Origin: Eggerthellaceae bacterium
GTDB taxonomy: Bacteria; Actinomycetota; Coriobacteriia; Coriobacteriales; Eggerthellaceae
Length of the DNA: 30,059 bases
Assembly (NCBI GenBank): GCA_003452695.1
Contig: DMNP01000064.1
Span: 1,050 to 31,108 of the forward strand
Direction: 5' to 3'
Below the pieces are notes generated by a model, which saw only the letters and a list, made by a program, of their open reading frames with translations, was not told the DNA's origin and did not search any database. Each line of letters begins with the position of its first letter. Position 1 is the first letter of the stretch. Made by a program: the position numbers and the translations under genes. Below are positions 1 to 7,752 of this stretch, one piece after another.

Positions 1-2
1 AC

Positions 3-1358
3 GTGCAGAACGTGGGCTGGCAGCCGTGGACGCTGAACGGCGGCGTGGCGGGCCTGGCCGGCAGGGGCCTGCGTATAGAGGCCCTGCAGGTGAAGATAGT
101 GGAGCGCGGATCGGACGTGCCGCTTGCCGAGGGCACGTATTTCATATCGCCTGCCAAGAACGCCGCCAGGGCCCTGAAACCCGCATCGTCGGCTAAGGGC
201 GTGCGCAGCGTTGCCGCAACCTTTGCCGACAACCTGTACGAGCGCTACTATCTGCGCGACGAGGGCAACGGCATGGTGTCGTTGCAGTCGGTGTTCTCGG
301 GCCTGTTCCTGGCCAAGAAGAATGGCGCCATCGTGCAGCTGCCCGATTCCAGCAGGGCCACGCACCGCTGGCAGCTTTCCAGCTGGAAGGGCGGCTACGT
401 GCTGCAGAACGCGCGGGACGACAAGGCCGTGGCCTTCGTGGGCGGCAAGGCCGCGCTGCGGGCCAAGGGCACGCGGCTCGTCTTCACCGGCACCCAGCTC
501 TTGCCGAACGGCAACTACCGCCTGCGCAACCTGCAGGGCAACAGCTGGTTGAACATCGGGGGCATGAGCTACAAGCTGGGCGACAATGCCGAGGTGGCCG
601 CTCTGGGCGACATGCGCCGACAGGTGTTCATCTTCACGAACAAGGGCGCAGACAACTTCGAGATAAAGAACGCCTACAGCTATCAGGCGCTCGACGTGAT
701 GAACGGGTCGAGTGCAAGCGGCACCAACGTGCGCCAGTGGGAATTCAACAATTCGGCGGCCCAGACGTGGAAGGCGGCGCTCAGCCGCAAGGGCGGCTTC
801 ACCTTCACGAACAAGGCCTCGGGTACGGTGCTCACGGCCGGCGGTTCCGCCCGCGCGGGCAACAACGTAAGCGCGAACACGGCGGCGGACGCACGGAACC
901 AGTGCTGGCTGCTGGCGCCGTCGGGCTATGCGGGCAACCCGGCCATCCCGCGTGCGGCGGCGATGATCAGGGATCTGAGCAGCAAGACGAACTATGCCAT
1001 CGCCTACGACCTGACCAATCACTGGCTATGCGTGTTCCAGGGAAGCCGAGGCAATTGGACCATGATAAAGACGTGGATCATCTCGCACGGCAAGGCGTCC
1101 AACCCGTCGCCGCGCGGCACGTTCGAAACGCGCAGGCGCACGCCTCGCAGCTACGGCGGCAGCACCATCTGGTACTACACGCATTTCCGGGGAGACAACG
1201 CCTTCCATAGCATCAAGTTCAAGCGCGACAGCATGACCGCCGTGAACGACGGGCGCCTGGGCAAGGAGATATCGTACGGATGCGTGCGCATGGAGCTGCC
1301 CAATGCCAAGTTCATCTACGACCTGCCGCTCGGCACGCTCGTGCGGGGCTACAAGTAG
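3..1358 (+). CDS. Cell-wall L,D-transpeptidase with ChW and ricin-like domains (5' partial)
   Basis: The reading frame is open at the left edge, so the GTG at position 3 is probably an internal Val codon and the true start lies outside. About the first 33 residues look like the end of a clostridial hydrophobic-W (ChW) repeat (GWQPW followed by a Gly-rich GLRIEAL segment), a surface module. Residues about 40-303 look like two ricin-type beta-trefoil lectin domains; ALDVMNGSS, then GTNVRQW and a later AQTW fit the QxW pattern. Residues about 325-451 are a YkuD L,D-transpeptidase domain with FHSI and the catalytic SYGCVRM motif, in which Cys is the nucleophile. The family makes 3-3 peptidoglycan crosslinks or attaches proteins to the wall outside the membrane. 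The ricin part may bind wall glycans (inference). Any signal peptide and further ChW repeats would be upstream of the window. Confidence 0.85.
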   Translation: MQNVGWQPWTLNGGVAGLAGRGLRIEALQVKIVERGSDVPLAEGTYFISPAKNAARALKPASSAKGVRSVAATFADNLYERYYLRDEGNGMVSLQSVFSGLFLAKKNGAIVQLPDSSRATHRWQLSSWKGGYVLQNARDDKAVAFVGGKAALRAKGTRLVFTGTQLLPNGNYRLRNLQGNSWLNIGGMSYKLGDNAEVAALGDMRRQVFIFTNKGADNFEIKNAYSYQALDVMNGSSASGTNVRQWEFNNSAAQTWKAALSRKGGFTFTNKASGTVLTAGGSARAGNNVSANTAADARNQCWLLAPSGYAGNPAIPRAAAMIRDLSSKTNYAIAYDLTNHWLCVFQGSRGNWTMIKTWIISHGKASNPSPRGTFETRRRTPRSYGGSTIWYYTHFRGDNAFHSIKFKRDSMTAVNDGRLGKEISYGCVRMELPNAKFIYDLPLGTLVRGYK

Positions 1359-1387
1359 GAAGCTGCGGCGCGCAAAGAGACGATGGG

Positions 1388-1432
1388 AGACGGGTTGATT
1401 GCAAGCAGAGGCGCATCGGCCCGTCTTCTTGT
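1388..1432 (+). terminator. Possible terminator or leader hairpin before glnA
   Basis: AGACGGG (1388-1394) and CCCGTCT (1420-1426) form a 7-bp stem around a 25-nt loop, followed by TCTTCTTGT. It lies 30 bp after the transpeptidase stop and about 45 bp before the glnA start. It could end the first transcript or act as a leader structure for glnA. The U-tract is weak and the loop is long, so this is tentative. Confidence 0.35.
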
Positions 1433-1471
1433 AAGGCCAGGTGTTTTCCAGAACACGACGAAGGGAGCCAG

Positions 1472-2815
1472 ATGAATCCGGAACGCGATTTTGTGCTGAA
1501 GACCATAAAGAGCCGCGATGTGCATTTCGTGCGCTTGTGGTTCACCGACGTGTTGGGCGTTATGAAGTCGTTTGCCGTGTCGCCTTCCGAAATCGAAGGC
1601 GCCTTCGAGGACGGCATGGGCTTCGACGGCAGCTGCATTGCCGGTTTCGGAAGCGCCGAGGAATCGGACATGCTGGCCTTTCCCGACCCCGAAACCTTTC
1701 AGGTGCTGCCCTGGCGGCCTTCGTCGAACGCCGTCGCCCGCATGTTCTGCGACATCCGCATGCCCGACGGGTCGGCCTTCGACGGCGATCCGCGCCAGGT
1801 TCTGCGGCGCATGGTGGACAAGGCGGCCGAGGCCGGCTTCATATTCAACGTGGGGCCCGAGCTGGAATACTACTACTTCCAGGACGCCGAATCGCCCACA
1901 GTGCTCGACCGCGGGGGCTATTTCGACCTGACCAGCTTGGATTACGCATCCGATTTGCGGCGCGATACCGTGCTCGCGCTGGAAAAGCTGGGCATTCCCG
2001 TTGAATACTCGCATCACGAGAACGGCCCCTCGCAGCACGAGATAGACCTGCGCTACACCGACGCGCTTTCCATGGCCGATGCGGTCATGACATACAAGCT
2101 GGCCGTGAAGGAGATCGCCATCGAACACGGCGTGTATGCATCGTTCATGCCCAAGCCGCTGGCCGACCAGCCGGGCAACGGCATGCACGTGCACCAGAGC
2201 CTGTTCGACCCGGAAGGCAACAACCTGTTCTACGACGAGGCCGACCCGCTGGGCTACAACCTGTCCGACATCGCCAAGCACTATATTGCGGGCATCCTGA
2301 AATACGCTCCTGCGTTCAGTTTGGTCACCAACCAGTATGTGAACTCCTACAAACGCCTGGTCGGCAAGACCAACGTGCCTGCCCGGCTGTCGTGGGCGCA
2401 TACGAGCCGCTCGGCCCTTATCCGGGTGCCCGGCTACCGGCCGCACCGCGCCGACGCCTGCCGTATCGAGCTGCGCAGTCCCGACCCGGCTGCAAACCCC
2501 TATCTCGCATTCGCCGTCATGCTGGCGGCGGGCCTTGCCGGCATCCAGGAAGGGCTGGACCCGGGGGCGCCGGCCGACAACGGCGCCTCGCATCGCGCAG
2601 ATGCCGCGCAGGGCGGCGATGCGGCGTATTCACGGGCGATGCTTCCCGCCAACCTGGGCGAAGCGGTCGAGCTGTTCGAATCGTCCGAGCTTATGCGCGA
2701 CACCCTGGGCGACCATATCCATTCGTATCTCGTGGCTTCCAAGCGCGCGGAATGGGAAGCCTACCAGCGCGACGTAAGCCCCTGGGAGCTCGACCGATAT
2801 CTGGCGGTGCTGTAA
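1472..2815 (+). CDS. glnA: Glutamine synthetase type I
   Basis: A 447-residue glutamine synthetase, which joins ammonia to glutamate using ATP in the cytoplasm. The start at 1472 follows a clear AAGGGAG ribosome site; the open frame extends upstream, but that part is unrelated. Visible family marks are the beta-grasp N-terminus with DVLGVMKSF (27-34), VGPELEYYYF (127-136, metal-binding Glu), NGPSQHEIDL (184-193), GNGMHVHQSLF (235-245), NSYKRLV (291-297), SRSALIRVP (312-320) and RSPDPAANPYLAFA (335-348). Length and the lack of a recognisable adenylylation-Tyr segment near the C-terminus fit the GSI-alpha branch rather than the adenylylated GSI-beta branch. A Gly/Ala-rich stretch around residues 366-385 is less conserved. 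The stop codon overlaps the start of the GlnR-like regulator in TAATG, which implies coupled translation. Confidence 0.93.
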   Translation: MNPERDFVLKTIKSRDVHFVRLWFTDVLGVMKSFAVSPSEIEGAFEDGMGFDGSCIAGFGSAEESDMLAFPDPETFQVLPWRPSSNAVARMFCDIRMPDGSAFDGDPRQVLRRMVDKAAEAGFIFNVGPELEYYYFQDAESPTVLDRGGYFDLTSLDYASDLRRDTVLALEKLGIPVEYSHHENGPSQHEIDLRYTDALSMADAVMTYKLAVKEIAIEHGVYASFMPKPLADQPGNGMHVHQSLFDPEGNNLFYDEADPLGYNLSDIAKHYIAGILKYAPAFSLVTNQYVNSYKRLVGKTNVPARLSWAHTSRSALIRVPGYRPHRADACRIELRSPDPAANPYLAFAVMLAAGLAGIQEGLDPGAPADNGASHRADAAQGGDAAYSRAMLPANLGEAVELFESSELMRDTLGDHIHSYLVASKRAEWEAYQRDVSPWELDRYLAVL

Positions 2816-3480
2816 TGAGGAAACAGGTCGTCTTCATAGCAGATTCGCTGGACAACGCCTACAAGTTCCAGAAGGTGCTCTCGGAGTTCGACGTGGAGAT
2901 TTCCGCCGGTTCCACTTTGCAGATTAAGAAGCTGCTCGCCCCCGAGGTGCGACGCGATCTGGTGGTGTTCGAAGCGCGCGATTCGGCCCTGGCGCATGTG
3001 GACGAAGTCGTGCAGCTTGCGCGCGAACATGATTGCCCGCTGCTGCTGATCGTGGACGAGTCCAGCTTGGACCAGGTGAAAGGCGTTCTCGTTGCCCCGT
3101 CGGATTTCGTCATGCACGGCGCCGTTCCCGGCGAATGCTCGGCTCGCGTGGCCCGCTTGCTGCAAGATGCGGACGCCGGCATGTATTCCGAGCTGATAAC
3201 CGTCGAGAACATGACCATCAATCTGGCTACGTATCAGGTTCAGGTGGGCGGCAAGCCCGTCGATTTCACCTATCTGGAGTACGCGCTGCTGTCGTTTCTC
3301 GTGCGGCATCCGGGTCACACGTTTTCGCGCGACGCGCTGCTCCAGCACGTTTGGGGTTTCGACTACTACGGCGGCTCGCGCACCGTGGACGTGCACGTTC
3401 GCCGCGTGCGCGCCAAGCTTGGCCCCGACCTGGCCCAGCACCTGGAAACCGTGCGCGGCGTGGGCTATCTGTGGTCCTAG
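2815..3480 (+). CDS. GlnR-like OmpR/PhoB-family regulator with atypical receiver
   Basis: A 221-residue two-domain protein. Residues 1-120 resemble a response-regulator receiver. Residues about 125-221 are an OmpR/PhoB winged helix with FTYLEYALLSFL, HPGHTFSRDALLQHVWG, DYYGGSRTVDVHVRR and VRGVGYLW. The C-terminal half closely matches, from memory, the actinobacterial nitrogen regulator GlnR, an orphan regulator of glnA and ammonium genes. The usual phospho-Asp position appears to be Glu53 (in LVVFEARD), and the N-terminal acidic pair is not clearly present, so phosphorylation by a kinase is unlikely. No histidine kinase is adjacent. The ATG shares its A with the glnA stop (TAATG), which both fixes the start and argues for a role in nitrogen control. 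The name is by similarity; the DNA target is inference. Confidence 0.85.
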   Translation: MRKQVVFIADSLDNAYKFQKVLSEFDVEISAGSTLQIKKLLAPEVRRDLVVFEARDSALAHVDEVVQLAREHDCPLLLIVDESSLDQVKGVLVAPSDFVMHGAVPGECSARVARLLQDADAGMYSELITVENMTINLATYQVQVGGKPVDFTYLEYALLSFLVRHPGHTFSRDALLQHVWGFDYYGGSRTVDVHVRRVRAKLGPDLAQHLETVRGVGYLWS

Positions 3481-3482
3481 TG

Positions 3483-4136
3483 CTATTTGCCGCAGCTCGG
3501 GCAGAGGTCGGCCAGGAAGCATTCGCCGCATTTGGGCGCTTTGGCGCTGCACACTTCGCGCCCGAACAGTATCCACTGGTGGTTCACGGGGCCCCAGAGC
3601 TCGCGGGGGATTACCTTCAGCAGGTCCTGTTCGGTCTTGGATGCGTCTTTGGCGGAGGACAGCTTCAGCTTGTGCGCGATGCGGAAGACGTGCGTGTCCA
3701 CGGCGATGCCCTCCACGATGCCGAACCCCGCGTTCATGACGATGTTGGCGGTCTTGCGGCCCACGCCCGGCAAACGCTGCAGGTCCTCGTAGGTTCGAGG
3801 CACTTCGCCGCCGAATTCGGCAAGCACCATCTGCGCGCACGATATGCAGTTGGTGGCCTTCACGCGGAAGAAGCCGATGGATCGCAGGATGTCCTGCACG
3901 TCGTGCACGTCGGCAGCGGCCAGGTCCTCGATTCGGGGATAGCGGCGCCACAGCTCGGGCGTTACCTTGTTCACGGCCGCGTCGGTGGTCTGGGCGGACA
4001 GCAGCACGGCAATGGTCAGGCGAAACGGGTCGCCTCCGAAATCGAGCGCCGGTTGCGCGTCCGGGTAATGCTGCCCGATGCGGTTGCATACCGCAAGCGC
4101 TCGCTCGCGCTTGGACTTCATCGATTCGCGTGGCAT
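3483..4136 (-). CDS. nth: Endonuclease III (DNA glycosylase/AP lyase)
   Basis: A base-excision repair enzyme that removes oxidised pyrimidines and nicks at abasic sites. It has the helix-hairpin-helix LPGVGRKTA (122-130) with catalytic Lys128, the catalytic Asp147 in VDTHVFR, and four cysteines C196-x6-C203-x2-C206-x5-C212 for the 4Fe-4S cluster. At 217 residues it is the usual length. I chose the ATG at 4136 because GAAGGGAGA lies seven bases upstream; an in-frame GTG at 4163 would add nine residues without a good ribosome site. The gene converges with the GlnR-like gene with two bases between their stops, so no separate terminator fits there. A TACAAT box on the minus strand at 4164-4169 could be its -10 element. 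Confidence 0.95.
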   Translation of the reverse strand: MPRESMKSKRERALAVCNRIGQHYPDAQPALDFGGDPFRLTIAVLLSAQTTDAAVNKVTPELWRRYPRIEDLAAADVHDVQDILRSIGFFRVKATNCISCAQMVLAEFGGEVPRTYEDLQRLPGVGRKTANIVMNAGFGIVEGIAVDTHVFRIAHKLKLSSAKDASKTEQDLLKVIPRELWGPVNHQWILFGREVCSAKAPKCGECFLADLCPSCGK

Positions 4137-4264
4137 GCCGTCTCCCTTCGTCCGGATGTTCACATTGTACCCTCAAATTTGTTGTAGCGTTTGACGGCTG
4201 CTCGTCATACAATGGTCGGCAACTTTGCGCGCTGTGAACAATCCCTTGAAAGGATGGGTGCCGG

Positions 4265-5137
4265 ATGTTGCAGCTGAAGGATGCGTGGACCGAAGACGAA
4301 CTGCGGAATTCCATGCCGCACGTCGTGGCGGACGAGAACAAGTACACGCGCGGCGTGCTTACGATAATCGCCGGAAGCAAGCGCTATCCAGGCGCTGCCT
4401 GCCTTGCCGCGCATGCTGCCCAGCGCATGGGCGCGGGGTATACCGAGGTCGTCGCCGGCAGGAGGACGGCGGGGATTATCCTTGCCAGGCATCCTTCCAT
4501 CGTCGTGCACGACATGAAGCGCTGGCAGCCGAAGCACCTGGCCAAGCACGCCCAGCGCGAACGCCATGCCGTGTGCATCGGCCCAGGCTTTCCCGCAGAT
4601 AGCGAAACCGTCACGCGCATGGTCCAGGCCGTCTTGAACGAGGCGAAGGGCCCGGTGCTCGTCGATGGGGGCGCCTTGTCCGCGCTGTCGTCGAAGGGGG
4701 CGCTTCGGGCCTTGGCCACGCGGCGCGAACAGGGGCTGGCAACGGTTATCACGCCCCATATGGGCGAGGCTGCCCGGCTGCGCGACAGCCTGATAATCCG
4801 CTCGGGCACGCCTGCCCAAGTCGCATCGGCCATAGCGATGGCTACGGGTGCGATCGTGGTCCTGAAAGGCCCCGACACCTTCATCGCGGCGGAAAACAAG
4901 GTGTTTCCCATGTGCGAAGGAACGCCCGCGCTGGCGAAGGCGGGTTCGGGCGATGTGCTGGCTGGCATGATGTCGGCCCTGCTGGCCTTGGGCACGCAGC
5001 CGGTGGCGGCCGCCGTGCTGGGCGCGACGCTGCACGCCCGCGCCGGCATTGCCGCCGCGCAAGACTACACGGAACTCGGCGTTACTCCCGAAGACGTAAT
5101 CGCCCGCGTTCCTGCTGCCATTCGCACGCTTGCATAG
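4265..5137 (+). CDS. nnrD: ADP-dependent NAD(P)H-hydrate dehydratase
   Basis: A 290-residue ribokinase-like enzyme that converts damaged S-NAD(P)HX back to NAD(P)H using ADP in the cytoplasm. Recognisable marks are the N-terminal GVLTIIAGSKRYPGAA, IGPGF (105-109), the TPHMGE motif (163-168), VVLKGPDT (198-205) and the nucleotide/catalytic GTPALAKAGSGDVLAG (219-234) with Asp230 as the expected catalytic residue. The YjeF N-terminal epimerase domain found in fused forms is absent, so the epimerase, if present, is encoded elsewhere. A GAAAGGA sequence precedes the ATG. The stop codon lies inside a long palindrome (5133-5174). Confidence 0.92.
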   Translation: MLQLKDAWTEDELRNSMPHVVADENKYTRGVLTIIAGSKRYPGAACLAAHAAQRMGAGYTEVVAGRRTAGIILARHPSIVVHDMKRWQPKHLAKHAQRERHAVCIGPGFPADSETVTRMVQAVLNEAKGPVLVDGGALSALSSKGALRALATRREQGLATVITPHMGEAARLRDSLIIRSGTPAQVASAIAMATGAIVVLKGPDTFIAAENKVFPMCEGTPALAKAGSGDVLAGMMSALLALGTQPVAAAVLGATLHARAGIAAAQDYTELGVTPEDVIARVPAAIRTLA

Positions 5138-5174
5138 TTGGGTACCCCGCATATGCGGTACGTCCCCAACTATG
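5133..5174. repeat. 42-bp palindrome between convergent genes (REP-like or bidirectional terminator)
   Basis: Outer arms CATAGTTGGG (5133-5142) and CCCAACTATG (5165-5174) pair perfectly. Inside, CCGCAT/ATGCGG (5147-5158) pairs again with a small asymmetric bulge between the two stems. The element contains the nnrD stop codon and ends 7 bp before the stop of the convergent acyl-CoA synthetase gene. It has no T-tract, so it may stop transcription from both sides by structure or be a dispersed REP-type palindrome. No second copy was noticed in this window. Confidence 0.6.
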
Positions 5175-5181
5175 ACATCGG

Positions 5182-6861
5182 CTAGTCTTCGACGCCGTCC
5201 AAGCTGCGGATGAGCTTGCGTTTAATCTTGCCGCCCACGGTCTTGGGCAGCTCGTCCACGTATTCCACGATGCGGGGGTACTTGTAGGGAGCCGTTTCCT
5301 TCTTGGTCCAGGCCTGCAGTTCGCGGGTAAGCTCGTCGGAGGGGCTGAAGCCCTCGGCCAGCACGATGGTCGCCTTCACGACGAGCCCGCGGATGGGGTC
5401 GGGCGCGGCCGTAACGGCGCATTCGATTACGGCGTCGTGCTTCACGAGCGCGCTTTCAACCTCGAAGGGGCTGATGCGGTATCCGGAGCACTTGATGACA
5501 TCGTCGTTGCGGCCGACGAACGATATATAGCCCGCACCGTCGCGCCAGGCCATGTCGTGCAGGTTGTAGTATTCGCCGCCGACCGTCTCGGCCGTTTCTT
5601 CGGGCATGCCGTAATAGCCCACGAACAGGCCGGGTGGATATGCCTCCTTCAGGCCGGTAACGCAGACGGCGCCCTCTTCGCCATCGGGCACCTCGTTGCC
5701 ATGGTCGTCGAGCAGCTTTATGTTCAGCAGCGGCGACGGTTTGCCGAGCGACCCGGGATGTGGCTCCACCCAGGGAAACGTTGCGATAAGCACCGGGCCT
5801 TCCGTCTGGCCGAAGCCCTCGCGAATCTTCTTGCCCGTCAGCTTCTCCCATTTAATCGACACCTCGGCGTTCAGCGGTTCGCCGGCCGTGGCGAAGTTCT
5901 GGATGCTGGAAAGGTCGTAGGCCGCCACGTCTTCCTGCAGCATGAAGCGGTACATCGTGGGAGGCGCGCAGAAGGTGGTCAGCCGGTAGTCCTGCATGTG
6001 CTGCAGCAGCTTGGTGGGCACGAATTTGTCCATGTCGTAGGCGAATATGGTGGCCCCGGCAATCCATTGCCCGTAAATCTTGCCCCAGCCGAACTTCGCC
6101 CAGCCGCTGTCGGTCACCGACATGTGCAGGCAGTTCTCGCGCACCTGCTGCCAGTACTTCGCGGTAAGGATGTGCCCGAGCGGGTGCGCGTAGTTGTGCA
6201 TGACGGGCTTGGGGTGCCCGGTCGTGCCGCTGGTGAAGTAGATGAGCATAATGTCTTCGCTCGTCACGGCTTCGGGCGACCCGGCAGCGGGGCGTTCCCA
6301 GGTTTCGGGCTCGTCGGCTATGAGTGCGTCGAATTCCAGCCAGCCTTCGCGCCCGCCCGCCACGCATATGCGCTGCTGGATGGAGGGCGCATCGGGCAGC
6401 GCGCCTTCCACCTGCGAGCACACGTAGTCGTCGGCGATGCAGACCATCATCTTCACGCCGCACTTGTTGGCGCGGTACACGATGTCGTGGGTCGTCAGCT
6501 GCAGCGTGGCCGGGATAATCGTGGCGCCCAGCTTGCACAGCGCGCTTGCCACCACCCAGTATTCCCAGCGGCGGCGCATGATGCACATCACGATGTCGCC
6601 CTTGCCTATGCCCAGCTTGCGAAAGGCGTTCGCGGCCTTGTTCGACAGCCGGCTGATGTCGGTGAAGGTGAACGTGCGCTCTTCGCCCGCATCGTTGCAC
6701 CACACGAGAGCGCGCTTGTCGGGCTCTACGCGCGCCCATTCGTCCACCACGTCGTAGCCGAAATTGAACCTATCGGGCACGTTTATCGCAAAGTTCTGGA
6801 AAAAGTCCTCGTAGGACTCGAATTCAACACGCGGACAATACTTCTTCAGCAGGTAGTCCAT
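5182..6861 (-). CDS. Medium-chain/acetyl-type acyl-CoA synthetase (AMP-forming)
   Basis: A 559-residue ANL-superfamily enzyme that activates a carboxylic acid to its acyl-CoA through an acyl-AMP. The ATP-binding loop YFTSGTTGHPKPV is at 208-220, GWAKFGWGKIYG at 253-264, the GFGQTEG adenylate motif at 349-355, GRNDDVIKCSGYRISPFEVE is the hinge region, and PKTVGGKIKRKLIR near the end holds the catalytic Lys. The long N-terminus with NFGYDVVDEWA and the GWAKFGWG motif resemble medium-chain (ACSM-like) synthetases. The exact acid cannot be read from sequence. The ATG at 6861 is preceded by GGGAGA at good spacing; an ATG at 6876 would add five residues. It is probably co-transcribed behind the XRE-cupin regulator gene, 53 bp upstream, which may sense its substrate. 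Confidence 0.9.
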   Translation of the reverse strand: MDYLLKKYCPRVEFESYEDFFQNFAINVPDRFNFGYDVVDEWARVEPDKRALVWCNDAGEERTFTFTDISRLSNKAANAFRKLGIGKGDIVMCIMRRRWEYWVVASALCKLGATIIPATLQLTTHDIVYRANKCGVKMMVCIADDYVCSQVEGALPDAPSIQQRICVAGGREGWLEFDALIADEPETWERPAAGSPEAVTSEDIMLIYFTSGTTGHPKPVMHNYAHPLGHILTAKYWQQVRENCLHMSVTDSGWAKFGWGKIYGQWIAGATIFAYDMDKFVPTKLLQHMQDYRLTTFCAPPTMYRFMLQEDVAAYDLSSIQNFATAGEPLNAEVSIKWEKLTGKKIREGFGQTEGPVLIATFPWVEPHPGSLGKPSPLLNIKLLDDHGNEVPDGEEGAVCVTGLKEAYPPGLFVGYYGMPEETAETVGGEYYNLHDMAWRDGAGYISFVGRNDDVIKCSGYRISPFEVESALVKHDAVIECAVTAAPDPIRGLVVKATIVLAEGFSPSDELTRELQAWTKKETAPYKYPRIVEYVDELPKTVGGKIKRKLIRSLDGVED

Positions 6862-6914
6862 ATCGGCATCTCCCATTAATCGATGCTGCAAAGCCCGCAG
6901 GGCAGTGCAGCGTT

Positions 6915-7475
6915 TTATTCTGCGATGACGGTGACGAAGCGGGCCGGGACATCGCCGCCGCAGCGCTGGCCGTGGCGCAGGCGCGGGTTGAAGTAGATGC
7001 TGTCGCCGGCGTTCAGCGCGAATTCCTCGTCTTCGATGGTGACGATGACCGTGCCCTCGAGCACCAGGTTGAATTCCTGTCCGCCGTGGGTTACCAGCTT
7101 GGCGGGGTCGTCGGAGGGGTCGAGCACGACTTCGAGCGGCTGCATTATCTTGTCGCGGATGCGCCAGGCCAAATCGTCGTAGTGGTATCCGGGATAGCGG
7201 TCCACTTCCTGGCCTTCGCCCGAGCGCACCACCTGGTAGGTGTCCAGCTTCGCTGCGGTGCCCGTCAGGATTTCGGTGAACTCCACGCCGAACTTTCGCG
7301 CCATGTGGTACACGGCCGAAATCGGCACTCCCGCGCCCGTGGCTTCCCAGCGCTTGTAGCGTTCCACGTCCACTTCCAGGTCGGCCGCCATTTCCTCGAC
7401 CGTAACATCGCAGGCTTCGCGCAGGCCCTGCATGCGCTGCCCGATAAGCCTTAGCTCCTCTTCCTCCTGTGCCAT
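6915..7475 (-). CDS. XRE-family regulator with C-terminal cupin domain
   Basis: A 186-residue protein. Residues about 8-65 form a lambda-repressor-like helix-turn-helix (GQRMQGLREACDVTVEEMA, then EVDVERYKRWEATG). Residues about 95-183 form a cupin barrel with THGGQEFNLVLEG, VTIEDEEFALNAGDSIYFN and LRHGQRC. Such HTH-cupin proteins commonly control adjacent metabolic genes through a small ligand or metal bound in the barrel. ATG at 7475 is preceded by a GGGAG site; the longer open frame upstream has no support. The gene lies directly upstream of the acyl-CoA synthetase on the same strand, so autoregulation of a two-gene operon is the natural inference. Confidence 0.88.
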   Translation of the reverse strand: MAQEEEELRLIGQRMQGLREACDVTVEEMAADLEVDVERYKRWEATGAGVPISAVYHMARKFGVEFTEILTGTAAKLDTYQVVRSGEGQEVDRYPGYHYDDLAWRIRDKIMQPLEVVLDPSDDPAKLVTHGGQEFNLVLEGTVIVTIEDEEFALNAGDSIYFNPRLRHGQRCGGDVPARFVTVIAE

Positions 7476-7752
7476 GAGTATCGCTCCCGTCGAATCGAAC
7501 CGAAGCGGCTGCAGCGCATGGCGCCGCCAGCTGCTCCTTGAAAAGCCGTGCATTGTTGCTGCAATGGTTTCGTATTGTATCCAAACAGAGGCGTCGGCGT
7601 TGGAAAATGCTGATAGTATCCGCATTCGTTTACGGTGAAGCGCCTCGGGCGCCTGTGGCGGCCCTTCGCGTGCGTGGTACCATGGGAGTCTGGTGTTTTG
7701 CGAGACGCAGGGGCATCTGCGGGTGCCCGGGACATAGGGGAGATTGCTGCTG
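7476..7752. promoter_or_regulatory. Divergent intergenic region (XRE-cupin leftward, YfhO-like rightward)
   Basis: This 277-bp non-coding stretch separates two divergent operons. On the minus strand TACAAT (7574-7579) is a good -10 candidate for the regulator/acyl-CoA synthetase operon, but no well-spaced TTGACA-like -35 is evident. On the plus strand an AGGGGAG ribosome site (about 7736-7742) leads into the YfhO-like gene. No clear operator dyad was found. Open frames crossing it look like extensions of shadow frames. Confidence 0.4.

Noticed and set aside
1349..2593. 414-codon open frame antisense to glutamine synthetase
   Set aside because: It is complementary to a certain gene and has no recognisable motif.
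4191..4213. TTGACG/TACAAT as the nnrD promoter
   Set aside because: The spacer is only 11 bases, too short for a normal sigma-70-type promoter.
2761..4380. 539-codon minus-strand open frame across the GlnR-like and nth genes
   Set aside because: It covers two well-supported genes in the wrong frame and has no family match.
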